This document shows positions 43,020 to 54,467 of a stretch of 64,000 bases of DNA, piece by piece. Every line of letters begins with the position of its first letter. Within the stretch, counting starts at the first letter, position 1. Position numbers and translations under genes: made by a program. The notes under the pieces were generated by a model. That model worked only from the letters and a program-made list of their open reading frames with translations, searched no databases and was not told the origin of the DNA. This stretch comes from Schistocephalus solidus (lineage: Eukaryota > Platyhelminthes > Cestoda > Diphyllobothriidea > Diphyllobothriidae): positions 1 through 64,000 of the forward strand of contig WEDG01000210.1 in NCBI GenBank assembly GCA_017591395.1, read 5' to 3'.

Positions 43020-43245
43020 TACATCCGAGGGGCGGCTAGGACCCAGCCGCGCCAGCTACCTGCGTCCTCTCCCGCCTCCGGTCTTCTTCACTTTGTCTTG
43101 ACACCGGGCTCAGGTGGGGAGGAGGAGAGAGTGCGGTAGTTGCAGCGCAAGTATACTATCACTTTAAACTAAATCACGCGCAAGTCACCGTCCCTGCTCC
43201 ACTTTCCCATGGAGTATACGGTGAACATCGTCGGACTACGACGGT
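43020..43245. repeat. GC-rich composite repeat, copy C (partial)
   Basis: Same orientation as copy A, from 'ccgcgccagctacctgcgtc' to 'tacggtgaacatcgtcg'. It sits between the reverse transcriptase frame and the zinc-finger tail of the same minus-strand element, replacing the coding linker that the 54 kb copy still has. Confidence 0.75.
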
Positions 43246-46200
43246 CGAACTGTCGTAGCGTCGTTTATCCCCCCCCCCCCCCCTCCAGTCTGCGAGCACC
43301 CGTAGCGACATATCCGTAGAAAGGTCGTTTGACTTGACTGGCTTTGGAGATCCGTTGAACAACTTCCTCATAGATTCTCGTGTTGAGGGACAGCGTGGTT
43401 CCCAGATAACCATTTTTGAGTTGAGCACCGTTGAAATTGATTCGGAGAGCATTGTATTCCGCGCTGAGTAGCGGCTGGTGCATGACAACCGTTTTGGCTG
43501 TACTGATTGTTAATCCAAAATCGGCGCAGCCTTCGGCGAAGAGGTCCATGCTCCTTTGCATGTCCTCCTCCGTCACGGTGTTAAATGCGCAGTCGTCCGC
43601 GAAGAGCAGACACGTTGGGGCCTGCATGTGCCGACTGTTGAGGTGCCCCTCAATTCTGTAGCCAGTCTGGATCCCAGGGTGCTCATCACGGTAGGCGTCC
43701 ATCAGCATAGCCGAGAACATGAGACTGAAGAGAGTGGGGGCCATTACGCAGCCCTGCTTCACTCCATTGGTCACTGCGAATGCTTCGGATACCGTCCCGT
43801 TGTCAGTGACGCGCGCCCTCATCCCGTCATGAAGCTGACGCACCATGTGCGTGAACCGCTCAGGACAACCAAATTTCTGCATGACTTTCCACAGTCCGTC
43901 ACGATTCACCGTGTCAAAGGCTTTCGTTAGATCCACGAAGGTAGTGTATAGGTGAGTTCGCATCTCCTGACTATTCTCTTGTAGCTGGCGGGCGGCAAAA
44001 ATCATATCGGTTGTTCCGCGGTTTCGGCGGAAGCCACATTGGCTTTCCGGGAGCAGGCCCAGCTCTAGGTGACCGTTCAGACGATTGAGAAGGATACGGG
44101 CGAAGATCTTCCCGGCGATGTTGAGCAACGCGATGCCTCTGTGATTATCACAGAGTTGCCGGTTCCCCTTCCGTTTGTAGAGATGGACGATGGTCGCGTC
44201 TTTGAAATCCGGAGAAACTTGTCCGTGGCGCCAGATCTTCTGGAAGAGTGTTGTGAGTTCCACCAGCAACCGGAGTCTGTCGTTCCTGTGGACTTCCGGC
44301 TGGATTCCGTCAAATCCCAGTACTTTGCCACTGGAAAACTTTTGCATGACCTAAATGGTTTCTGGTAGGGAAGGCGGCAGATCCAGGTCATTGTCCATGT
44401 CCACTTGAGGGAGCCGGTCAATGGCAGCATCGGAGATGGTTAATAAGCAATCGAGGACACTTCTGACGTGCTCAGTCCCGCGCTTCAGAATTTGGGAATC
44501 CTCCGTCAGAAGAGTTGTGCCGTCAAAGATGAGCAGTGGTGAGGTTCCTTTGCTGCATGGGTCTTAGTGGCCTTAATTTTTCCTTTTCGTTGTGGTCCCC
44601 ATACCCTTGGATTTCCTCAGCCTTGCGGACTATACAGGCGTCCTGCATCTTCTGAACCCGGTTGCTGCATAAGGCGGCGGCATCTGAAGATTACTATATT
44701 GTTGGTTTCAGACCGACCGTCCATGTAGGCCTTCTGTTTTCGGTTCTTCTCCACGAGTATTTTACTGAGGTTGGCGGCATTTTTTCAAACCAGTCCTGAT
44801 ATAAACGGTGTGCGCGTTGGAGGACTTTAGGAGCGGTGGACTGGATGATGTTCCGTAGATGACACCATCATGTCTCCACGTTGGCATTATCATCTGGAGC
44901 ATGCAGATCCTCCAGATTTTGGGTTAACTGGCTGCTAAAATCAAACTAGTGAGCAGGCAAATTAAATAAAACAGTATTTAACTTCCATGGTGGTCAAGTA
45001 ATTTGGGACCATCGGTGGGACTGAAGTTAGAGCCTCGTCTTTGAGAATATGACGCGGTGATCCGCCCAACCATTGGCATCATGGATCATCTTGGTCACAA
45101 GCACTTCCTGTTGATCTCGCCTCCGGACGAGAACATAGTCTAGCAGCTGCCAGTGCCGCGGTGGAAGGTGGAAGAAAGTGTTGGTCAGCAGGAGACAGCG
45201 TTTTGCAAAGATTCACAGAAGAAGGATGTCGTTATCGTTACAGCCACAGAGACCATGGTGATCCAGCACTTCCTGCCAGGCATCGTGGCCGCTCCCGACG
45301 CGGACGTTGAAGTCTCCAAGGACGACCAGTTTTTCCGCCTTGGACACAGACACCAAGAGTGTGTGCAGATCCTCGTAGAATGTGTCATTCGCCGCATCAG
45401 AGCGCGTCATTGGGGTGCGTAGGCACTGATGATGATGGCGAACTTGTCTCTCCGAAGAGGCAGGCGGAGGCTCAGCAGGCGATCATTGATTCCCTGCGGC
45501 AATCTTGGCAGGTGTCCCACGATGCCGGTCGGGATATCAAAGGCGGCACCAGCGTCGCGCCGCTCTGCTTGGGGGTGGTTACCCCAGAAAAAGGTAAAAC
45601 TGGCACCCACCTACTACAGTTGGCCTTGGTCGGATAATCGGGTTTTGCTGAGTGTGATGATGTCCACCTTGTAGCGCGCCAGCTCTCAAGCGACTAGTGC
45701 CATCCTCCGTTCCTGCCGGTTGCTCCTCATATTGCCTAAAAGGGAACGAACATTCCGGGCTGCTAGTGTGAGCTGACTCACCTGCGTAGCCTCTAGGGTA
45801 TTGGCCGGTGGGATGGGTACGGATGGTATTGTTGTTTCGGTTTTAGTTTTACGACCGCGTATCTGGTTGCTACAGCCACTTATTTTGCAATCTGCGAGTC
45901 GCGGCTGGCGGCAGAATACGTGAGAAGTAGCATTTGTTTAGGGCACCTCTTCTGGCGCCTTCCTGCACGAGGATTCAAGCGGTGTTGTCCCTAAATAGGG
46001 CTGTTTGGACATCCCAGATGGCTGCCGAACTCAATAAGGGGTCACAATTTTGTTTTTAGTGGGTGAGTGACCCAAGTTAACCTGGGCCGCCTACGGGATT
46101 GGTGTCACGCTCGCTGTAGGGTTTTTGAGATGGGATGAACGGTGGGAAGTTCGGAAGTCAACAAACCGGGTGTGGAGGCACACACAATACCGAAGAATTT

Positions 46201-46390
46201 CACCTGATTTTGCCCACCGGTGGTGGCAATGGCTTCGGGTGTGGCTGCTGCGCAGAACCCAGCTTCGGGAAGCCACAACTGAGATTTGCTTCCCACTTAG
46301 AGGAGGCCACGAGACCATTCACCACCTGCACAAGGCAAATGGTGTGACCCTACGCTACTTGTGTGGTGCCTCCACTAACTAGTGCCCCTA
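43246..46390 (-). mobile_element. zinc-finger-tailed non-LTR retrotransposon, copy 1 (endonuclease and reverse transcriptase)
   Basis: Minus strand from about 46,390: a Pro/Thr-rich leader, APE endonuclease from about 45,770 ('NVRSLLGNMRSNRQERR', then '[11 protein letters not shown]' at about 45,420 and '[15 protein letters not shown]' at about 45,320), linker 44,950-44,400, then the reverse transcriptase ORF. The endonuclease is broken by stops and shifts; the reverse transcriptase is not. The 3' part is interrupted by composite repeat C; the zinc-finger tail resumes at 43,010. Antisense to the peptidase gene but beyond its end. Confidence 0.8.
43265..44347 (-). CDS. reverse transcriptase core of zinc-finger non-LTR element (360 codons, open)
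   Basis: The longest open frame in the window. It runs from ATG through 'GFDGIQPEVHRND', 'VSPDFKDATIVHLYKRKGNR', 'NHRGIALLNIAGKIFARIL', 'ESQCGFRRNRGTTDMIF', motif A 'TTFVDLTKAFDTVNRDGLW', 'GVKQGCVMAPTLFSLMFSAM' and the catalytic 'CLLFADDCAFN', to a Gly run translated from a C-tract at 43,268-43,283 that probably broke the frame by slippage. All palm Asp residues are present. The intact frame suggests a recent insertion, although the flanking endonuclease is decayed. The family is RTE- or R1-like by motif style. Confidence 0.85.
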   Translation of the reverse strand: MQKFSSGKVLGFDGIQPEVHRNDRLRLLVELTTLFQKIWRHGQVSPDFKDATIVHLYKRKGNRQLCDNHRGIALLNIAGKIFARILLNRLNGHLELGLLPESQCGFRRNRGTTDMIFAARQLQENSQEMRTHLYTTFVDLTKAFDTVNRDGLWKVMQKFGCPERFTHMVRQLHDGMRARVTDNGTVSEAFAVTNGVKQGCVMAPTLFSLMFSAMLMDAYRDEHPGIQTGYRIEGHLNSRHMQAPTCLLFADDCAFNTVTEEDMQRSMDLFAEGCADFGLTISTAKTVVMHQPLLSAEYNALRINFNGAQLKNGYLGTTLSLNTRIYEEVVQRISKASQVKRPFYGYVATGARRLEGGGGG

Positions 46391-46499
46391 AACTCATGTG
46401 GCCGTGTAGGACGGTTCGGTACTAATGCCTTTCAGGCCTCTTAATTCAATGGAAAGCATTTGGGGGAAGCTAAAAATGTGTCAGTTCAGCGTTATCCCT

Positions 46500-46790
46500 G
46501 TTCACCTTGTCTACGAGCAATCGCAGCAGCGTCCTCACGACATAGCTGCCTAAGCATGCGCTCACCGGTGGTTCGTATCTCTGGGTTTTCAGCATCACAC
46601 AGGTCTCACTCGTGATAATATAGCAGTGATCACCAGGCACCATTAGCACGTCAAAGTAAGTACGCCTCCTGACGAGTAGGTAGTCAAGCAGATGGTATAG
46701 ACAGGATCGAGGTTGCGGCCATGTATTCGTGACTCTAGGAAGCGAGCTGTTGTTGGTGAAGAGGTTTTGTCGTTCTCAGGTCCTCAATAG
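46500..46790 (-). mobile_element. second endonuclease fragment of a related non-LTR element
   Basis: 'aagtacgcctcctgacgagt' and 'aggtagtcaagcagatggta' parallel 'cgcctccggacgagaacata' and 'agtctagcagctgccagtgc' at 45.1 kb, which encode the end of the endonuclease on the minus strand. A diverged fragment with no intact frame. Confidence 0.45.
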
Positions 46791-48519
46791 ATGTACTCAG
46801 TTGTCATTTTTAGTGGCTTGCCTCACCGAGTTGGATCATTTGAAAACTTCATGAGTGAAATAAGACAGGCTTCTGACGAGAACGGCTCTGGCAAATGAGA
46901 AAGATCCAACCTTACTACATTTATCCTTGTGATGCCTACTACAGACGGTGTTAAATGCACCGATCTGGTTCTAAGAAGTCAGTTCCTGCTTCGTGTAGCA
47001 ACTTCAAAGTTAAAACAAGTCAATAAATTAACCAAACGAGAACAGATATTTCGTATAGTGTTTCGGCTAAGTGCCTGACATCCAGGAGCTGAACTCAGCG
47101 CTCAAACAGCCTAATCCTCAGCGTTCTTGCAGGGTACCTTTTCTAGCCCCTTCCTTCTGAAAAAGGTAGGCAGTATTCCCCTAAATATGACTGCTGATAC
47201 CGCCCATGTCTCTAACAAGTTTTACTACGAATTGAAAACTTGGTATAGGTGGAAACAACCTAAATTAGCCTAGGCCTCTCCCTTGGGAGGAATTCGGTAA
47301 TTAAAGGGATTGAGTGTGAAAGTTGGATAATTGTGACTTAGTAGGCAAAAGCCCCTGCTTGTGGCACCGAAACAGACTTTGTACGATTTTACATTCACCG
47401 CGGCTTACTCCTCTTCCCCGGACTTGTCAACCATTCGCTTTTATCATAAGGACAAGTTAGTACAGTAAACTTGAGTAGTTCACCAGCGCAGTGCAAGCAA
47501 CTTAAAGAAGTTACATCACACAACCTCACTCCCCATTGTCAGGATTTTTCTCCGCCAAATTAGAAAAATCTCTCACCATAACCATACCGATCCATTAAAA
47601 AGCAGTCAGATAACGGTGAAAAATTCAGTGCTAATGTGAAGAGGTAAGCCAACTCGGGTTAAATAGCTCCTGACAGTGAATATAATTTCATTAGCCAACT
47701 TGATGAATGAGCATATTTTACGGATCCGAAAATGATACTCCCTACGAAGATAAAGAAATTGAATACTGCAGCCTGTACGCATGACGGACTCGAAACCTTC
47801 CCCTTAAGTTTGTTGGTACGAGCAGTCATACTTTCTTTAAGTTACTAGGTAGGGCTCTCGATTTCCACTTAACTCTTGCATAAAACACTATCTTATATGC
47901 GAAGGAAGTAAGCAATTTGCATTGTAAATACATGAGATTTATTTATCAGAGCTCAGCCACGAAAAGTCACCAGAGCACCGGGTTTAGACCCCTCGTCGTT
48001 CAATTCCGGATAAACTAGCTACCTACATGGCTAAATTCAGTCATAGTATAGAGCAAGACATAGTGTGGCCCTTTATCAGCTCATGAGCTGTCTGTCTGTA
48101 TAAGTTTTACAAAGTCTCTGACTCAAGTTAAAGCATAACATAACTTCGAATGCGTTTTCTTTGTTATAGTCGAAATATTGTGGATAAAAGGTAGATCCCG
48201 AAAGATTTTACAAGGCTGGCTCTAAATATTCATGTTGTGAGAGCCGTCTTTTGTTAAATATTATGCCATTAAGCCATCTTTTAAAATCAGGAGTGCTGTT
48301 TGTGGTTTAGGGGCCGAGGACATCAAGGTTGGCATACACACGGGCGAGTAATGCACCTGTAGTCGCTATTAGTTGGTGCGCGTACTGAACAGGGTCTCTA
48401 AGCATCATGCCGATCACTCAAACGCAACGGCCATTAGAAGAAACGATAGAAATGTAGGAAATGGATTCTACTAAAAAGACGGATATAAATGCATGACAGA
48501 GCACAATAGAAAATAAGGA
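46791..48519. other. no gene recognised
   Basis: No long frames and no repeat family recognised. AT-rich and apparently unique. Confidence 0.35.
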
Positions 48520-51468
48520 AGGGAGCGTTACATGTAGTCCCATATGCAGTGGGAGGGATTCTGTCATGTCCGTTAGATAACTGGTGTGGAGTGCAACGCT
48601 GTGGGCACCTGTAGGGTCGGGATGAGGGGATGCTGACATTGAGCGGGGGATAACGATACGATATGCAACGACGGTAACCGTGGGGACGGGGGTCGGCGTT
48701 TGAGAGTGAAGGGGGCACCGGCATCTTCATCGACATTCGATCACTCCATTTCCACCCGGGATCCATGCGAAAAGTGTTCCCAGTCCATTCAAACAGTTCT
48801 GTCGGAACTGTGGACCGTTACAGTGGCAACCGTTTCGCTTGGTAACGAGTTCCAAGGTCATACCACTCGTAGGCTGAAGAAAACCTTTCCCGATGTTCAA
48901 TCACATGCGTTCGCTATTGACCTTGTAAGGATGAACACGAAGGTGAGTTTTGCAGGTAAACTCGAAGAAATCCTCCGATCACAGGGAGGAATCATGGCCC
49001 CGGATAATCCGGAATGTTAAGAGATGTCTTCACCATAAGTGCCTGTAAGAAAGAGGAAATAAGGCAAACGTTTTCAATCTGTCTTGGTTTGGTAAAGCCT
49101 TAAAACCTTCGAACAATTTCGTTGCCCTCTATTGCACCTGTTTGAGGAGGGCAACATTTTTCTTCCTCCATGGTGTCCTGGCCGGTATTCCGTAATCTAA
49201 ACGTGGTCTCCTGGAGATGCCAACGACTTTTCCGAAGAGATCAGTGGGAATATTTAAAAAAAGGTCTGGTCCAAGGCAGCATACATGTTGCCTTCTGGAT
49301 TGCTTTCTTACAGTACTCTGAGGGCATCAAATTCGCAGTTGTCCACATGCACGTATCTTTGTGTGCTTCCACCTTTTTTAATGCGGTACCATTAATAAAG
49401 TACTGGTTTTCTGAGATAATTTTCGATCGGTGATTATGTGTAGGAGCACACACTTGGATACATTAACGTTAGAAGCCACCTTGCTGACCATGCACCTAAA
49501 TGGTTGATATTCGATTGTAACCCTATAGCGTCGTCAGTGCAGCTGACTTCAGTCCACGTTTTTATGTTATCTGCAACCATAACAGCTTCACAATCTAAGT
49601 AATTGAACAATCATTCTCGTAGATTGGGAAGAGTAGTGGGTCCAAAACAGAACACTGTGGGATACCGCTTTCTACTTCTGCCCCTTTCGGAAGAGAGTTT
49701 CCAACAACAACTCCCTGTACTCTGAAAAACAAGAAACTATTGATCCAGTTGAAAAATTTTCCTCGAATTCCTACGTCTCAAATCTTATGTAAAAGAAGCC
49801 TCTGCAGTACGCTATCAAAAGGCTAAATGAAGTCAAGGAAATATGACATCTAGTGGATAACCCTTATCTGTGGTCTTTGTCCACTTCTCGTACAGCTGAA
49901 GAGCACTCGTGAGACAGGAACGTCCCGGACAGAGCCGTGTTGGTCATCGCATACTTACATTCTTCCAGGAGTTCACCTTCTTCATAGGACTTTGGAATAT
50001 GATGGACAGTGGTCCACACAGTTCTTCACCAAGTTCTCTAAGTGCTAATACATCAATTCTATCCAGCTCAGTGGACTTGGCAGGCTTTATACGGAGTATT
50101 TTGACCCTTACTATGGTCAGATAAAAGTCTTGATCCTCTGTTGCGGAGGAGGATTAGGAAGGAAAATGAGGGGAAACGTTGGTTGGCAAACTGGTAAAAT
50201 AGCAGTAAAGAAATTACGATTTCGGGTGTAGACGGTCTGAAAGAATTTTGAAAGAAGGGATGCTCTAACCTAGTCATCTGTCTCAAGTTTTCGGTCTGCA
50301 GACCTCCGTACTCCGTGTGTAGCCATATAATATTTTGGGGCGTTTCAACGATTTTTGCCGTATGTTTAATTCTACCTTTCTTCACAGCTTTGTAGCCTCG
50401 CTTTTACAAATGTTGTGTTGCTGCTTATGTTGCCGGTAGTGATCATCGGAGCTGGTTTGTCTGTAGCGCCCCCAGGATTGCTTTCCTTTTTGAAAGAGGC
50501 CTGCAAGTTTGAGTTTATCCACTTTGGGCGTTGTGTGGTTGTCTTTGTTCTGAGAGGACAGTTGAGGTTAACAATCCTTTTCAATAACGAGCTGAAGTCA
50601 TCCAGACTTCATTGGCTCCACCATTAAGTCCTGCTTACCAGGATCTCTCTGACATTTGTTTTCTCGTAAGTGTGAAGTCCCCTTTCCAATTGTTTCTTTC
50701 CCACCTATCAGGCAAATTTAGTTTGGAAAACAGTAAATACTCGAGCTACAGCGTAATGCGATCCTGTAGGTCTAGCACATTCTCCTCATCTCGGGTAAAA
50801 ATCGGGTCAAGAAAGATTGACCGTTGTCCTTCGCTCGTCCGTGTTCCAAAGGTGACGTTCTGATAAAGAAGTCTGTCTGTTGCCCATTGTCGTAGTTTGT
50901 GGATGAAATTATCTGGCATGCCCTGCGCAGTTCATGTTTTCCTGTCAATACCAGGAGCATTAAAATCTCCCATGATGAGGATATATTTGTTCTCGCTAGC
51001 CGTTATGAGAATACGATTCTTATCGGAAGTCTGATAAGGCGAATCGTATGCAACCGATATCACCAGTAGTCTGGAATACTTAGTATCAGTACTGATTAAG
51101 AGTTCTACGTCCCGTACTTGAATATGTACGTCAGACATAGCGGTCAGCGTGCGAGTGACATAAACAATTCCTCCATCTATTGTTCTATCTCTCCTGAAGT
51201 GCTGATATCCTCTTAGTGATATTTTTGAATCAGCAATGTCTGCAGAAAGCCAAATTTCAGTGAAAGCCATAATGTCTGATTTAATTTTATCAACTTCGTT
51301 TCTAAGTACGTCTAGATTTTTGAACAAGTTTTGTACATTTGCGGAGAGGATCTTCAATGATCGTTTCGTTGGGGAGACCCAGCCATAATTATTACAGGTT
51401 TTGGCCACATGAAAGATATCTTGATCTGGGCTATTTGACCTTATTTGTTTTTCGGGCCTTTCTCCCAT
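48520..51468 (-). mobile_element. CR1/Jockey-like non-LTR retrotransposon (copy 3)
   Basis: Minus strand: endonuclease 51,468-50,932, linker to about 50,100, reverse transcriptase fragments 50,130-49,560 (a 'STELDRIDVLALRELGEEL' fingers region, later a Val-Ala-Asp-Asn in place of F-A-D-D near 49,575), and the C-terminal domain ending near 48,790 with 'VVWPWNSLPSETV'. Sequence from 48,790 to 48,520 is the 3' UTR, shared with the isolated copy at 9.9-10.1 kb. Many stops; the endonuclease is the best preserved part. Confidence 0.75.
50932..51468 (-). pseudogene. APE-type endonuclease of CR1-like copy 3 (open, truncated)
   Basis: A 178-codon open frame: 'LKILSANVQNLFKNLDVLRN' (metal-binding Asn), 'DIMAFTEIWLS' (catalytic Glu), 'SRLLVISVAYDSPY' and 'YILIMGDFNAPGID' (Asp-x-Asn). 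The C-terminal SDH motif is lost because the frame ends at a stop soon after. Upstream of the domain is a short charged segment that may be the true ORF2 N-terminus. Confidence 0.75.
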
Positions 51469-51691
51469 CTGCCAATTCTCTCCCTCAATTCTGTCCTTAG
51501 TTCCGTCATTTTCGGCGGTTCCCTCAGCCCGGTGTCCGGCTGAAAACCCCTTGTTTGTGAAAACTCCGCAAGGTCATTTGGTAGGCCTTTGCCATATTTT
51601 ATTATATACACAACTTTCTACAGTTATTCCACTAGTTACGCATTAACTTAACTCGCATTTACCCATATTTTTTAAAATGGCATTTATTAAC

Positions 51692-51890
51692 TGTAACGCC
51701 CCACACACCAACTGGTTTGTAGTTCATGAACATTAACTGATTTGCCACCTATTGCTTTTGTTCTTCACTGGGCGGCGGCGTCAGCTGATTCCGTCGTATC
51801 GTAAACTTTGGCTTGGCTTATCTCTCTTATTTCGTTGCGTAGGATCGTATTCTCGATCGTAGTTGCTCGCTAAAGTGATGACCCTGAAAG
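51692..51890 (+). repeat. LTR of a Ty3/Gypsy element (5' copy)
   Basis: Begins 'tgtaacgccccacacaccaa' and lies directly upstream of a + strand Gag. It matches 58,880-59,055 along its length ('gtcgtatcgtaaactttggc', 'ttgctcgctaaagtga'). The 3' end and primer-binding site were not resolved. Confidence 0.6.
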
Positions 51891-51900
51891 GGAACGCACG

Positions 51901-52816
51901 TTGCCTTTTTCACGCGCTTTCCCTCGGCGACAAGAGCCGGCTAATCATTGCGCAGTGCCTTATTGGTCATTTCCCGCGTGCACTTTCACTGGGTTCTTCT
52001 CACCGTCACAGTTATCATGGATGACACTATTAGTGCGGTGTCTCTCCTTACCTGATTTTTGGACAAATGCACCCGAACTTTACTTCCTTTGTATTGAGTC
52101 TAGTTTTCACTGTGTGAATATTACCAAGGAAGAAACCAAATTTCACGGGCTTGTTAAGGCTTTGCCCTTGCAAGTTCTGTCTCAGGTTCAAACAGTAATG
52201 CACAGTCCACCATCCGAACAACCGTACACCCAGCTTAAAGCCTGTCTCCTTCGCCTGCATACTGCGTCTGACCGTCAAAAGTACCACCAGCTATCTCGCG
52301 AGGAACGTTAGGGTGACCGGAAACCCAACGAACTCCTAAAAGGATGCAAACACTTCTTGGTGAGCTCACATTGACGGCAAACGTTTTAAGGAGATGTTCC
52401 TAGAGCATCTGCCCACGGATGTTCAAACTATTCTTGCGTCCGGATCAGAGGACCTCTCGGTCTCAGGGCTAGCCGAGATGGCAAACATGATGCTGGATGT
52501 TCAGTGGTTCCAGCCACCCTCCATTGCCCAGCTCTTTCTTTCCTCCTTACAAATACCTAATGAGCACCTTGTGACTCAGATGGCTGACATGACGGCCGAG
52601 ATGGATTCGCTTAAACTCCAGCTTGTGCACCTCACCTCCCAACGATCATCCAGACACTCACCCAGCCGTCGTCGGCACACCCGCTACCTCGAGCTGCTGA
52701 TGTCTGTTGTTATCATACCAATTTCGGTGAAAAGGCCCATCGTAGCACTCCCCCTTGTTCCTTCAATTCCCCACAGGGAAACCAGTCTGTCACCCAACGC
52801 AACACTGGGTGACTGA
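51901..52816 (+). pseudogene. Gag of Ty3/Gypsy element (frameshifted)
   Basis: Two + frames, 51,901-52,311 and 52,394-52,816. The first has 'LPDFWTNAPELYFLCIESSF' and 'TKFHGLVKALPLQVLSQVQT', the capsid N-terminal half common in flatworm Gypsy elements. The second has 'MFLEHLPTDVQTILASGSED', the capsid C-terminal half. A stop and shift separate them at about 52,310. No zinc knuckle is visible; a basic Arg/Ser stretch follows. Confidence 0.7.
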
Positions 52817-52960
52817 TGACACTGTGGCGACTACCATGCCATCAAAACCTCACTATTCCGACCGGTATCCCGTGCCTCATCTTCAGGATTTTGCTAGAAC
52901 CGTTTTTGGCAAAGTGGGTTTCTCGAAGCTTGACCTGGTACGCGCATCCATCCGATTCCT
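52817..52960 (+). pseudogene. Gypsy reverse transcriptase remnant
   Basis: 'DRYPVPHLQDFARTVFGKVG' then 'FSKLDLVRA' is the start of the reverse transcriptase palm. It follows Gag with the protease missing and stops at composite repeat sequence near 52,960. Confidence 0.65.
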
Positions 52961-53945
52961 GTCGCTCCTGGAGACATCCACTGTCCGAGCCGGTCAGTTG
53001 TCTGATGCGGAAGCGGGCGCAGCTGTTGGTGACCTAGTCTACGTGTACTACGTACACGACCTGGCCCCCCAAACACGAGCACCAGGATTTCACACAACAG
53101 GGGGTTGAATGGCTTACATCTCACATGTGTTAGATAGCCAGAGGTCACGTTAAGAATGAGCCATCGCAGCCTGACTCTCAGACCACCAGTCAGCCACTCC
53201 GCACAACACACATTGGACTAACTGCGAGGTCTGAGTGTGATTGTCAGTTGGCAACCTTCCAACGGCGGTGGTTAATGTTACCGCACACTCTTCTCCTCCC
53301 CCACCTGAGCCCGGTCTCACGACACAGGCAAGAAGACCGGAGATGAGAGAGAGGTCGCAGGTGGCTGGCGCGGCCGGAGCCGCCCCTGGGCGTACCACCA
53401 CACCTGGCTCGGATCCCACAGATGGGAGTGCCATAAAAACCACATTAAGAAGGAGCCATTGCAGCCTGACTCTCAGTCCGCCAGTCAGCCACTCCACAAA
53501 AAACACACATTGGGCTGACCACGCGATCTGTGTTATCCCGTCAGTTGGCAAGCGTCAAAGCCACGGCTTGTAGCGCACCGTGATAGGATCAAGTGCGTCA
53601 GATTGTTTATAGTGAGGAATATGCGCTGAGCTGTCGACCTCACTCTCTCCCCAAGCCCCACCATCAGACACTGTCCGAGCCGGTCAGTTGCCTGATGTGG
53701 AAGTGGGCGCATTTGCTGACGGATCAGCATACCCGTCTTCGCGCGCCACAGCACGACCTGGCCCCCATAACGCACACACCAGGATTCACAAACTCAGGCG
53801 ATATGGAGCAGTCATCGCCGTCTGACTCCCAGTCCACTGGTCAGCCACTCGACACACACAGCACATACACTGAGCCGACGGCGTGGTCTGGTGGAAGCGT
53901 CAGATTGGCAGACTTCCCAGCCACGGTTTCTAGGAAACCGTGATA
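52961..53945. repeat. GC-rich composite repeat, tandem partial copies D1-D3
   Basis: Three incomplete units in one orientation: 52,961-53,280, 53,281-53,780 and 53,781-53,945. The block 'cactgtccgagccggtcagt' occurs at 52,979 and 53,671, and 'gactctcag' + 'gtcagccact' recurs in each unit. The last unit ends 'aaaccgtgata' 88 bases from the zinc-finger stop at 54,030. Confidence 0.75.
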
Positions 53946-54029
53946 TACTCTGGTAAATGGTGATTGTGAGGGTGTTGTCGATGTATTGGTGTAGGTAGTG
54001 TGCGCTGATGTAGCTTAGCCTCCGGTGGT

Positions 54030-54467
54030 TTACCGGAGGTTGTCGTGGAGGCGCATGTGTCCTAATAAGCCCATGCGGTGTGTAAATGTGCGGGAGCAGT
54101 GAGGGCAGTGAAGGCGGGCGCGTCGACTGTATGTCGGAGCCCCAGGCACTGGTTCAACAGCCTCCGTGCGATGGATTCGCAGGTGACCGACCAGGCCGAT
54201 GCGTGAGTTAAAGTTGTGGGCGCAGTGTGTGCAGGAGAAATCGGTAGAGGCTGGGGGGATGTCATTCATGGTAGTGGGGGTGGCAGTGGCGGTAAGAATG
54301 GCAGGAGCGGAGGGTGTGCATGGAGTATCGGTGTTGTCGGCATTGTGGTGAATTCCGCTGTCATGGATGCGCATGTAACCGAATAGGCCCATGCGATGAG
54401 TGAATGCGCAAGGACAGTGAGGGCAGTGGAGGCGACGATCTTTGCTGTGTGATGGTGCTGGAGGCAC
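54030..54467 (-). pseudogene. C2H2 zinc-finger array at the C-terminus of the retrotransposon
   Basis: 145 open codons with three fingers: 'CPHCPCAFTHRMGLFGYMRI' H, 'CTHCAHNFNSRIGLVGHLRI' H and 'CPHCSRTFTHRMGLLGHMRL' H, separated by Pro/Thr/Ala-rich linkers. The same frame continues upstream, past a single TAG (54,488 region, where the repeat pattern predicts Glu), into another finger 'CTQCDRTFTSRIGLVGHLRI' H. A further one, 'CSRCQRLFRAQIALVGHLRT', lies near 54,830-54,760. So the element had at least five. Fingers of this spacing bind DNA or RNA in known proteins; a role in target choice is inference. Confidence 0.8.

Noticed and set aside
53241..53573. Open frames through the composite repeat
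   Set aside because: They recur in several frames and both strands of a GC-rich repeat and match no protein.
52961..53945. Short direct repeats considered as a CRISPR array
   Set aside because: Units are long, unequal and diverged, with no regular spacers, and the genome is eukaryotic.
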